DNA of 13,384 nucleotides from the NCBI GenBank assembly GCA_023433275.1, contig JAEZDN010000105.1, forward strand, positions 1 through 13,384, written 5' to 3'. Position numbers and translations under genes: made by a program. Position 1 is the stretch's first letter. Each line of letters starts with the position of its first letter. Shown piece by piece: positions 6,034-12,448 of the stretch. The notes beneath the pieces are model-generated. The model was given only the letters and a program-made list of their open reading frames with translations. It was not told the DNA's origin and did not search any database. The stretch comes from Verrucomicrobiota bacterium (lineage in GTDB: Bacteria; Verrucomicrobiota; Verrucomicrobiia; Opitutales; Opitutaceae).

Positions 6034-7758
6034 TCACCGCACGGGCCACACGTCGGCCAGCGCCTTCCAGTTGGCGAAGTAGTACACCGCGAAGCACGCG
6101 AGGAACACGAAGGTGAGCACGATCGTGCCCTTGGTGGCCGAGTGGTTGTCCGCCAGCGAACCCGCCTTCGTGCCGGCGAGCGCGGGCGGCATGCCCCAGT
6201 CGGCCATCGGGCGGCCATGGTTCTTCTCGCCGAAGAGGAGCGTGCCGACGCAGAGCAGCACGAAGGCGAGCAGGCCGAGGAAGGCCAGCACGCCGCCAAT
6301 GCCCAGCGCACCCAGCCAGAGATGGGCGGCCGGGCCGTAAACGCCCTGCGCATCGATGTCCCAACTGCGGCGCGAAACCCCCATCGAGCCCGCAAAGGAC
6401 ATGCCGAATGACAGCAGCACGATGCCGCCGCCGAAGATCCAGGGCTGGAGGCGTGCGAGCCCGCGCCAGATGAAGTCGCGCTGGAAGATCAGCGGGATGA
6501 CGTAGTAAGCCAGCGCCATGAAGGCCAGCGTGGTGCCGCCGACCACGGTGACGTGGAAGTGTCCCGGGATGCGCAGCGTGTTGTGCGCGATGATGTTGAT
6601 CTGCTGCGTGCCGAGCGTGACGCCCGTGATGCCGCCGAGGAAACCAAAGATGATCACCGAGAGGACGGTGCCCGAGAGAGCCGGGTTGCGCCACGGAAGG
6701 GCCACCACCCAACCGAAGAGACCGCGCGTGTAGCCCTTCTCGCGCATGGCGATCTCGACGCCGGCCGGCACGGTGAAACCGTGGACCATGGACGCGAGCA
6801 CCGCGAGATACATGGCGTAGGAGGTGTTCCAGATCTTCCAGGCCGAGCCGACGGCCGGGTCCACGAGCAGGTGGTGGGCCGACGCGATGTTGATGAAGAG
6901 AATGTAGAGCGCGAAGGCCGTGCGGCAGACCGCCTCGTTGACCGGGCGCGCGCCCAGGATGACGTTCGACAGCAGGTACCAGACCGCGACCATGGCGCAG
7001 ACATTGACCTGTTGCGACTGGTGACCGAGGCCCCACCAGATGATGCGATACCAGATCGGATCGGGCTGGCCGATCCAGCCCATCGAGTAGGCAAACGTCG
7101 GGATCATCACGATCGCGCCGTGCAGGAGGGTGACGACCGCGATGATGGCGGCGGCCAGCGCGCCGAAGGTGACGATCGGCATCGAGCCCTCGTAGGCACG
7201 GTCGCGCTTGGCCACGTAAAGGGTGGCGAAGAAGTTGAAGACGCCCACCAGCGTGCCCACGGCGACGAGGATGATGCCGAGGTAGAAGGCCGGGTGCGCC
7301 AGCAGCGGCAGGTAGGACGTCATCAGCACGTCGGCCTGGCCGGCGATGATGACCCAGTCCACCATCACGGCGCCGACCGCCATGAGGCCGAAGCCCACCC
7401 AGGCCACCTTGCGCGAGAACAGCCGCGCGTTGAGCGGCGTGGTGCAGGCGAAGTAGAGGATCGCGACCTCGAAGAAGAGGATCCAGAAGATGAGCATGTT
7501 GATGCCGTGAAAGGTCAGCACGCGGTAGAACCAGTCCACGGGCAGGAGGTGGACGGTTTGCCAGCGCGTGAGCGCGAGCAGCAGCGCGGCGATGCCGCCG
7601 AGCAGGAGGAAGACGATGCCGACGACGGCGTGCAGCTTGATGAAGCGCTGGGCGTCGAGGCAGACGCCGAGGCCGGTGGTGGCGCAGACGCGCTTCGGCG
7701 TGTCGGGGGCGGCCAGCGAGTGCGGACCGGCGGGCAGGGTGGCGGGGGCAGAGGTCAT
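6034..7758 (-). CDS. Heme-copper subunit I, probable sNOR-type nitric oxide reductase (NorY-like)
   Basis: A 574-residue polytopic protein with about twelve helices and the full histidine set of the heme-copper superfamily: low-spin ligand His84 (LTFHG), CuB ligands His246 (WGLGHQ) and His295-His296 (SAHHLL), and His400/His402 in PGHFHV. In oxygen reductases with the HPEVY motif, the tyrosine cross-linked to the CuB histidine sits four residues after it. Here the motif is GHQSQQV and that position is Gln250. Loss of this tyrosine is typical of NO reductases. Together with a CuA subunit II and nearby senC, it points to the sNOR group (norSY-senC of ammonia-oxidising bacteria, recalled) rather than to an oxygen reductase. 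It is the last gene of the 9904-6034 operon, 23 bp after the subunit II gene. Automatic annotation would probably call it cytochrome c oxidase subunit I. Confidence 0.88.
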   Translation of the reverse strand: MTSAPATLPAGPHSLAAPDTPKRVCATTGLGVCLDAQRFIKLHAVVGIVFLLLGGIAALLLALTRWQTVHLLPVDWFYRVLTFHGINMLIFWILFFEVAILYFACTTPLNARLFSRKVAWVGFGLMAVGAVMVDWVIIAGQADVLMTSYLPLLAHPAFYLGIILVAVGTLVGVFNFFATLYVAKRDRAYEGSMPIVTFGALAAAIIAVVTLLHGAIVMIPTFAYSMGWIGQPDPIWYRIIWWGLGHQSQQVNVCAMVAVWYLLSNVILGARPVNEAVCRTAFALYILFINIASAHHLLVDPAVGSAWKIWNTSYAMYLAVLASMVHGFTVPAGVEIAMREKGYTRGLFGWVVALPWRNPALSGTVLSVIIFGFLGGITGVTLGTQQINIIAHNTLRIPGHFHVTVVGGTTLAFMALAYYVIPLIFQRDFIWRGLARLQPWIFGGGIVLLSFGMSFAGSMGVSRRSWDIDAQGVYGPAAHLWLGALGIGGVLAFLGLLAFVLLCVGTLLFGEKNHGRPMADWGMPPALAGTKAGSLADNHSATKGTIVLTFVFLACFAVYYFANWKALADVWPVR

Positions 7759-7781
7759 GGGGAGGCGGAGGGATCGCGGGG

Positions 7782-8333
7782 TTATTCGACGAAGATCTTG
7801 CCGGTCATGGCGTGGTGCCCGATGCCGCAGAATTCATTGCAGACGATGGTGAACTCGCCCTTCGAGGTGGGCGTGAGCGTGAGCACGTGGTCGTACCCGG
7901 GTACGGCCTGGAAGTTCATGTTGAGGGGCTGCAGGGAAAAACCGTGCTGCAGGTCGAGGGCGGAGAGATGGATGCGGTAGGTCTCGCCCAAGCGCAGACG
8001 CAGGGCCGGATACCACTGCCACATCCGTCCGATCAGGTAGGCGTCGCCGCCGGGGGGTGGCTCCACGATCGGCAGCTCCGCGGCGAAGGCGTTTCCCGTG
8101 GGATTGACGAACGTGCCGACGCGGTTGGACTCGACGAACTTCTCGGTGCGCGCGAGGAAGTCCGCGGGTGTGACCGCGTAGGCCTCGCCGGAGCTGTTCT
8201 GTTTACCGCGAAAATGCCAGTACGGCATCATCAGCGACATCACGAAGCACCAGAGGATGGCGACGCCGAGCCAGAGCTTTTCATGGCCGGCCGGCGCGTG
8301 GAACCAGGGAGAGGTGAGAGGGCGAAGGCTCAT
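7782..8333 (-). CDS. Heme-copper subunit II with CuA site (NorS-like)
   Basis: A 183-residue protein with one N-terminal helix (about 20-37) and a periplasmic cupredoxin domain. The binuclear CuA ligands are all present: His130 (LQHGF), Cys165, Glu167, Cys169, His173 and Met176 within CNEFCGIGHHAM. It should accept electrons from a soluble donor, for example the azurin or a c-type cytochrome, and pass them to the subunit I encoded 23 bp downstream. Nine bases separate it from the preceding 49-codon gene. Only one helix is predicted, as in ba3-like enzymes, whereas canonical aa3 subunit II has two. Confidence 0.92.
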   Translation of the reverse strand: MSLRPLTSPWFHAPAGHEKLWLGVAILWCFVMSLMMPYWHFRGKQNSSGEAYAVTPADFLARTEKFVESNRVGTFVNPTGNAFAAELPIVEPPPGGDAYLIGRMWQWYPALRLRLGETYRIHLSALDLQHGFSLQPLNMNFQAVPGYDHVLTLTPTSKGEFTIVCNEFCGIGHHAMTGKIFVE

Positions 8334-8342
8334 GGCGGCGGT

Positions 8343-8492
8343 TCAGGGCAGTTGCGCCGGCTTGATGAACAGGAGTTCGATCCAGCCCCACGCGGTGTAG
8401 GACAGGAACGGAATGACGACGCCGAGGGCGAGGAGCAGCCAGGGGTTGTCCAGGAGCTTCTGCCAGGGGTGGATCTTGGGTTCGTTTTTCAT
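8343..8492 (-). CDS. 49-residue single-helix membrane peptide
   Basis: This short gene is easily missed. It starts with ATG at 8492-8490, overlaps the stop codon of the upstream gene (ATGA, 8492-8489) and ends with TGA nine bases before subunit II. The peptide starts MKNEPKIHPWQKLLDNPW, has one hydrophobic helix (about 18-32, LLLALGVVIPFLSY) and ends FIKPAQLP. The overlap implies translational coupling. By position and size it could be a small accessory subunit, comparable to the one-helix subunit IIa of ba3 oxidase. I do not recognise a named family. Confidence 0.8.
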   Translation of the reverse strand: MKNEPKIHPWQKLLDNPWLLLALGVVIPFLSYTAWGWIELLFIKPAQLP

Positions 8493-9904
8493 GGTGCAGG
8501 GTAAGAGGAAGGAGCGCGCCACGTCGCGAGGCCGCGGAGCATGATCGCGAGGAAGAGCAGGCCGCCGATCACGGCCACGAGCCCCCCGAGGCCCATCACG
8601 CCGAGGCCCACGTATTCGCCGAGCGAGCGGACGTGCTGTTCGGCGCCGTATTGCTTGCGGGCCAGGCCGAACGCGCCGGCCAGCGCAAAGCCCAGTCCGA
8701 ACACCGCCTGCCCGCCGCCGAAGAGCGCGAGTTGCCAGCGGATGAGGCGATCGGACGCACCGGCGGCGCGGGGCGAGGCTTCCCGGCTGAAATCATAGGC
8801 CGCCGCCATGAGCGCGAGCGTCACCGCGCCGATCGCACAGTGGTAGTGGCCGGGGACCAGCGTGCTCGATCCGCGGATAAACGCGCCGAGCACGAACCCG
8901 AGCACCGTCAGGAGGGCACTCCCGGCGAAACCGACGAGACGCCAGCGCCCCTCCGCCGCGCGCTCCGCCCAGTGCAGCGCCACGTGCCTGATCCCGAGGC
9001 CGAGCACAATCAGCACCACGGGAAAGATCGTCCAACGCATGAGTTGGGTCGCGATCTCGGAATACGCCGGGCGTGATGTCCCGCCCCACGCCACGACGGG
9101 CATGATCAACTGCGGCAGCACCAGCGCGCAAAGGAGCCAGCGGATCGCGGCCGGCGAGACCACATTGCGACCTGACCAGCGTCGCAACAGCCAGAGCCAG
9201 AGCCCCAGCATGAGCGCGACGTTGCCGACCTGCATGACGTGTCCCCCGCCCCACGCCACCAGCTCGTAATAGCCGATGGCCGGCAGTCCGGGCAGCGTCG
9301 AGCGCCAGGCTGCGGTGAAGGTCGCCAACGCGATCAGGTGCGCCGCCGCCGAGGCGCGCAGGGCGACAAGTGAGTCATCGGACAACCGGGTCGAGGGGAG
9401 CGACGGCACCGCCAGCGCCCCCGCGAGATAAAGCCCGCTGCCGGCGAACCAGGCGACGAGGCCGGCGAGGAACACGGGGTGATCCACCACCGGCACATAG
9501 TTCGCGAGAATCGGCTGCGCGCCCGGCATCACCGCTCCCGCCAGCAGGCCGAGGATGCCAAATCCCGCCAGCGCGATCGAAGCGACGGTGAGGCCGCGCG
9601 GGACCCGCGAGCCCACGGCCCACGCGAGATAAGCCAGCGTGCCCGCCTGGAACCACACGACAATGGCCAGATCCACGTGCACGACGAGCGCGCGCTTGAA
9701 GAACAACGGGTCGGTGAACAACCAGCCCAGGAACGGCAGCCGCCCGACCACGAGCATCAGGGACAACAATCCCGCGAGCACGAGGCTGCCGATGCCGAAG
9801 GCAAACCAGCCTCGCGCCGCGCCGGGAAAATGACTGGAGGCCATCGCCGTCGTCGTCGGGACGAAACGCGGGCGAAGCGCGGGAGCGGCGGCCGGGGTGG
9901 GCAT
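8489..9904 (-). CDS. Divergent heme-copper-oxidase subunit I-like protein without the CuB His pair
   Basis: A 471-residue polytopic protein of about twelve helices that looks like a reduced relative of heme-copper subunit I. His76 (VVHVDLAIV) fits the low-spin heme ligand, His222 (AWGGGHVMQV) the first CuB ligand, and His353/His355 (PGHYHCAIG) the heme pair. The segment where the CuB His-His pair should lie (about 256-295) contains no histidine at all. The conserved-looking tail RKQYGAEQHVRSLGE follows near 417-430. It is the first gene of the operon, 36 bp after an FNR-type operator, and is translationally coupled to the 49-residue peptide. The operon therefore encodes two subunit I-like proteins. 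A later ATG at 9844 (residue 21, just before the first helix) is an alternative start. Function unknown: an NO-handling membrane heme protein or an accessory subunit are both possible. Confidence 0.8.
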   Translation of the reverse strand: MPTPAAAPALRPRFVPTTTAMASSHFPGAARGWFAFGIGSLVLAGLLSLMLVVGRLPFLGWLFTDPLFFKRALVVHVDLAIVVWFQAGTLAYLAWAVGSRVPRGLTVASIALAGFGILGLLAGAVMPGAQPILANYVPVVDHPVFLAGLVAWFAGSGLYLAGALAVPSLPSTRLSDDSLVALRASAAAHLIALATFTAAWRSTLPGLPAIGYYELVAWGGGHVMQVGNVALMLGLWLWLLRRWSGRNVVSPAAIRWLLCALVLPQLIMPVVAWGGTSRPAYSEIATQLMRWTIFPVVLIVLGLGIRHVALHWAERAAEGRWRLVGFAGSALLTVLGFVLGAFIRGSSTLVPGHYHCAIGAVTLALMAAAYDFSREASPRAAGASDRLIRWQLALFGGGQAVFGLGFALAGAFGLARKQYGAEQHVRSLGEYVGLGVMGLGGLVAVIGGLLFLAIMLRGLATWRAPSSYPAP

Positions 9905-9939
9905 GGCTCAGTTTTTAGCAGAACACGCAGCGCGCGGCC

Positions 9940-9953
9940 TTGACGCGCATCAA
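9940..9953 (-). promoter_or_regulatory. FNR/CRP-family operator of the heme-copper operon
   Basis: TTGACGCGCATCAA (minus strand TTGATGCGCGTCAA) is a near-perfect dyad that extends to CTTGA...TCAAG. A minus-strand TAAAAA (9917-9912) is centred 32 bp away, placing the predicted transcription start at about 9905, directly before the ATG at 9904. The operator overlaps the TGA stop codon of the azurin gene (9952-9950). Confidence 0.75.
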
Positions 9954-10468
9954 GGCTTCGGCGCGACGATCAGTTTGCCCTTCATCAACGCGGCATGGCC
10001 GGGAAATGTGCAGATGAACGGATACTCGCCGGGGGCATCCGGCGCGCTGAACTCGACGGTGTCGCTCTCATTGGGTCCGAGCAGCTTCGTGTGCGCGATG
10101 ATCCTGCCCGCGTCCGCGGGCACGTACTCCGGCGCGCGCGCCGCGGCGGCCTGCGCGAGCGCCAGCACCCCTCCATCGGGCATCGGCACCAGGAGCACCC
10201 AATTGTGTCCCATCGCCTGCTTGGGCATGCGACCAATGTTCTTCAGGGTGACTCGGATCTTCTCGCCGACGTGGGCGCGAATCTCGGTCACATTGAACTT
10301 CATGGTGTCGTCCGCCGTGATCACGACGGCCTTGACGCCGTCGACCGGGGCCGCGGCCGGGGTTGCAGCGACCGGAGCGGTGGCGGGAGCTTCGGATTTT
10401 CCGCAACCGGCGAGCAACAAGGCGGTGCCGGCCACGAGCGGAAGGATGAGGGTGGGCATGGATTTCAT
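9950..10468 (-). CDS. Azurin-like blue-copper lipoprotein
   Basis: A 172-residue type 1 copper electron carrier. The signal peptide ends in a lipobox (LLLAGC, Cys22), so it should be membrane-tethered. A low-complexity Ala/Pro linker leads into an azurin domain from about residue 45. Copper ligands are in classical positions: Gly87-His88 (AMGHNW), Cys153 and His158 (CTFPGH), and axial Met162 (ALMKG). The VIAHTKL-like segment (IIAHTKLL) also matches azurin. It is a plausible electron donor to the CuA subunit encoded in the next operon or to a copper nitrite reductase. Start choice: GTG 10477, ATG 10468 and ATG 10459 are all in frame. 10468 keeps the lysine in the signal n-region and lies next to the predicted transcription start. 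GGGGAGG is better spaced for 10459. An FNR-type operator precedes the gene. Confidence 0.93.
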   Translation of the reverse strand: MKSMPTLILPLVAGTALLLAGCGKSEAPATAPVAATPAAAPVDGVKAVVITADDTMKFNVTEIRAHVGEKIRVTLKNIGRMPKQAMGHNWVLLVPMPDGGVLALAQAAAARAPEYVPADAGRIIAHTKLLGPNESDTVEFSAPDAPGEYPFICTFPGHAALMKGKLIVAPKP

Positions 10469-10503
10469 CCTCCCCACCCTAGCGAAAGGAACCCTTCGAC
10501 GCC

Positions 10504-10517
10504 TTGATGCGGGTCAA
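10504..10517 (-). promoter_or_regulatory. FNR/CRP-family operator of the azurin gene
   Basis: TTGATGCGGGTCAA, within CTTGAT...GTCAAG, differs from the FNR consensus TTGAT-N4-ATCAA by one base. Minus-strand TAGGGT at 10481-10476 is centred 32 bp away, the same hexamer and spacing as at the nrf operon. The predicted transcription start is near 10469. The operator contains the TGA stop codon of the upstream small Cys-rich gene (10516-10514). Confidence 0.75.
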
Positions 10518-10945
10518 GCTGCCGGCGTTTCCTTGCAGCAGGCCGACTGGCAGACTCCGTCGAGCAGCCGGATCTCGCGGTGGGCGACGCCGCGCATCCG
10601 CTCGCACAATTCCCCGACCTGCGCGACGCGATCCGCCGCGCTCAGCGCGGGATCGGCGACCTGGGCCCAGATGAGCGCCTCGAGCAGCGCTTGCTCCAGC
10701 GTGGCAAAGTACGGGCGCAGCGGGTTGCAATGACACCGCTTCGGCAACGAATCGGGGTTCGCGGCAACCGTCCCATCCGGGGGTTGCGCTGCCAGCACGT
10801 CGTCGAGCGTGTGATCGAACAGGTGGACCAGGATGTCGGGACTCGCCAGCGGCGTGGCCGGTTTCTCCAGGCGTAGCAGGGCCTCCCACCGCGCGCGGAT
10901 CTCTGGCCGCCGCGGTTCGAGGAGTGGGCGCAGGGAACTGCTCAT
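10514..10945 (-). CDS. Unrecognised 143-residue Cys-containing protein
   Basis: No signal peptide or membrane helix is visible, so it should be cytoplasmic. It is mostly helical and has two cysteine centres: RCHCNPLRPYFAT (Cys71, Cys73) in the middle and VCQSACCK (Cys132, Cys136, Cys137) close to the C-terminus, plus Cys114. There are histidines in HLFDHTLDDV (41, 45). The spacing suggests a metal or Fe-S site or a redox switch. I do not recognise the family with confidence. It lies 27 bp downstream of the DUF6448 gene and is probably co-transcribed with it. Its stop codon sits inside the operator of the following azurin gene. The start codon at 10945 lacks a clear Shine-Dalgarno sequence. 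Confidence 0.8.
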   Translation of the reverse strand: MSSSLRPLLEPRRPEIRARWEALLRLEKPATPLASPDILVHLFDHTLDDVLAAQPPDGTVAANPDSLPKRCHCNPLRPYFATLEQALLEALIWAQVADPALSAADRVAQVGELCERMRGVAHREIRLLDGVCQSACCKETPAA

Positions 10946-10972
10946 GGCATGAGGGAAGCGCGGGTGCGGCGC

Positions 10973-11566
10973 TCAGTGTTGGTGGCCGAATTCATGGGTG
11001 GCAGGACGAAGCGCCGACGCATGCAGGGCTTCGTAATAGTGGATGTATTCGACGTAGGCGGCGACATAGCCCCGCCCGGCCTCGACGTTGTGGTCAGCGT
11101 GGGCCCGGGCCTCGCGCGCCCGGTCAAACCGCTGGGTCAAACCGGCGGCGATGCGTTGCTGCAGCTCCCGCACCAGTTCGTCCGCGCGACCGGTTTCCAG
11201 GGATTGGTCGGCCGCAGCGATGGCCGGATCGATCGCGCCGGCCGGCTTGAGTCCGGTGAAGGCCACCCCCTCGCCAGCGCGGTGGATGCGCACGAGCGTC
11301 TCGAAGAAGTAACGCTCGGCCAGTTCGGCCGCGGTCGGCGACAGACCTCGCACCTCGAGGGTCTGCGCGAAAGCGGTGCGGATCGCGGTCTCGTCCTCCG
11401 CACGCACCCACCTGAGCACGCGCGCGACGTCACCCTCCGCGATCGCCTGCCGGGCGGCTTCTATGACCGGGCCGTCGAGGCTGTCGCAGTGGGCACGCGC
11501 AAGGGGAACGAGGGCCAGCGTCGCCAGAAAGAGGCCAGCCAGCAGGGATCGGGTCGTCTGGTTCAT
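10973..11566 (-). CDS. Secreted His-rich DUF6448-type protein
   Basis: A 197-residue exported protein. The signal peptide (1-25) ends ALVPLARA, so signal peptidase I cleavage would leave mature HCDSLDGPV with an N-terminal histidine. The body is helical, with RYFFETLVRIHRAGEG (85-100) and TGLKPAG (104-110), which I associate with the DUF6448 family (by eye). Further histidines are His95, His156, His159, His176, His182, His191, His195 and His197, with a His-rich C-terminus. Histidine clustering and the free N-terminal histidine suggest copper or heme binding, unproven. The frame stays open upstream to a TTG at 11614, but that codon lies in the FNR-type operator; the ATG at 11566 gives a proper signal peptide and coincides with the predicted transcription start. 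No Shine-Dalgarno sequence is visible. Confidence 0.88.
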   Translation of the reverse strand: MNQTTRSLLAGLFLATLALVPLARAHCDSLDGPVIEAARQAIAEGDVARVLRWVRAEDETAIRTAFAQTLEVRGLSPTAAELAERYFFETLVRIHRAGEGVAFTGLKPAGAIDPAIAAADQSLETGRADELVRELQQRIAAGLTQRFDRAREARAHADHNVEAGRGYVAAYVEYIHYYEALHASALRPATHEFGHQH

Positions 11567-11600
11567 GGCGCCACGATGACACGTCGGGGCGCATTCCGCC

Positions 11601-11614
11601 TTGATGCAGGTCAA
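11601..11614 (-). promoter_or_regulatory. FNR/CRP-family operator of the DUF6448 gene
   Basis: TTGATGCAGGTCAA, within CTTGAT...GTCAAG, is one base from the FNR consensus. The minus-strand hexamer CATCGT (11578-11573), centred 32 bp away, is a weak -10 candidate. The predicted transcription start is about 11566, which is the A of the ATG itself. It lies 49 bp beyond the end of the SCO gene at 11663. Confidence 0.72.
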
Positions 11615-11662
11615 GCGTTGGCCGCGCGGGTGGCGCGCGCCGGCGGGCGGAGTGGCGGCGGA

Positions 11663-12448
11663 TTACCGCCCGCTGGTCACGACGGCTTGCGCCGCCTCGT
11701 CGAGGCCGCCGCGCAGGCCGTTGCGCTGGTGGACGATCTCGCCCTCGGGGTTGAGAATGGTGATGAGGTTGGAGTGCGCGAACATGCCGTCGGCCTCCTG
11801 CTTGAACTTCACGCCCAGGAGCGCGGCGAGTTCGCGCACGGCATCGTCATCACCGTGCAACAGGGTCCATTGGTCATCGAGCTGGCGTTCCGCCCGGAAT
11901 TTCGCGAGCGCGGCCGGCGTGTCGCGCGCGACGTCGAACGTCACCAGCACGAGCGCGGCGCGCGTGCGGATCTCCGCGGGCAGTTTCGCCTGGATGGCAT
12001 GCATGTCGGTCAGCAACAGCGGGCACGCGTAGCCGCAGGAGGCGAAGAACATCGTCAGCACCACCGGCCGGCCGCGCAGGGAGCTGAGAGCGAAGGGCCG
12101 GCCGCGGTCATCGGTGAAACCGACGTCGAGTTGATAGAGCGATTCGGCGCTGAAATCCCCGCTCTTCAATGCGGGATTCTCGAGCTCGGCGCAGCAGGCG
12201 TCCGGCTTTTTGTCGGCGGTTTCCTCGACCGCGCAGCAGGCGGCGGGCTTGGGCGCGTCCCCCTGGGCGCAGCAAGCGGCCGTCCCGGACTTGTCCGCGC
12301 AGCACGCTGCCTGGTCCGTTTTACCGTCGGAGCAGCCGCAGGCCGACTGCGGCTTGGCGTCCGGCGTCGCGCAGCAGGCGGCTGGCTTTTCATGCGCCAT
12401 CAGGCCGGCGGACAGGAGGAGGGAAAGCAGGGCGAGACTCGTTTTCAT
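11663..12448 (-). CDS. SCO/SenC-family protein with cysteine-rich N-terminal extension
   Basis: A 261-residue exported protein. A signal peptide (about 1-18, ending GLMA) is followed by a low-complexity Cys-rich segment (25-86) holding CC pairs at 25-26, 49-50, 59-60, 71-72 and 85-86 plus CGC at 37-39, twelve cysteines in all, spaced by Ala/Pro/Lys/Asp. Residues about 100-258 form a SCO thioredoxin fold with CGYACP (Cys138, Cys142) and GMFAHSNL (His225). Role: copper delivery or thiol control for a periplasmic copper enzyme. The Cys-rich segment may store copper. The start overlaps the end of the NirV-like gene (ATGA, 12448-12445), implying a shared transcript and coupled translation. It is clearly distinct from the other SCO gene at 4884-5843. 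Confidence 0.93.
   Translation of the reverse strand: MKTSLALLSLLLSAGLMAHEKPAACCATPDAKPQSACGCSDGKTDQAACCADKSGTAACCAQGDAPKPAACCAVEETADKKPDACCAELENPALKSGDFSAESLYQLDVGFTDDRGRPFALSSLRGRPVVLTMFFASCGYACPLLLTDMHAIQAKLPAEIRTRAALVLVTFDVARDTPAALAKFRAERQLDDQWTLLHGDDDAVRELAALLGVKFKQEADGMFAHSNLITILNPEGEIVHQRNGLRGGLDEAAQAVVTSGR

Noticed and set aside
6553..7980. 475-codon open frame on the plus strand
   Set aside because: It lies antisense to the two conserved heme-copper subunits; its product is a low-complexity Asp/Glu/His/Arg-rich sequence typical of GC-rich antisense frames.
11567..11614. Extension of the DUF6448-type protein to a TTG start
   Set aside because: It would place coding sequence on the operator and spoil the signal peptide; the ATG at 11566 is far better.
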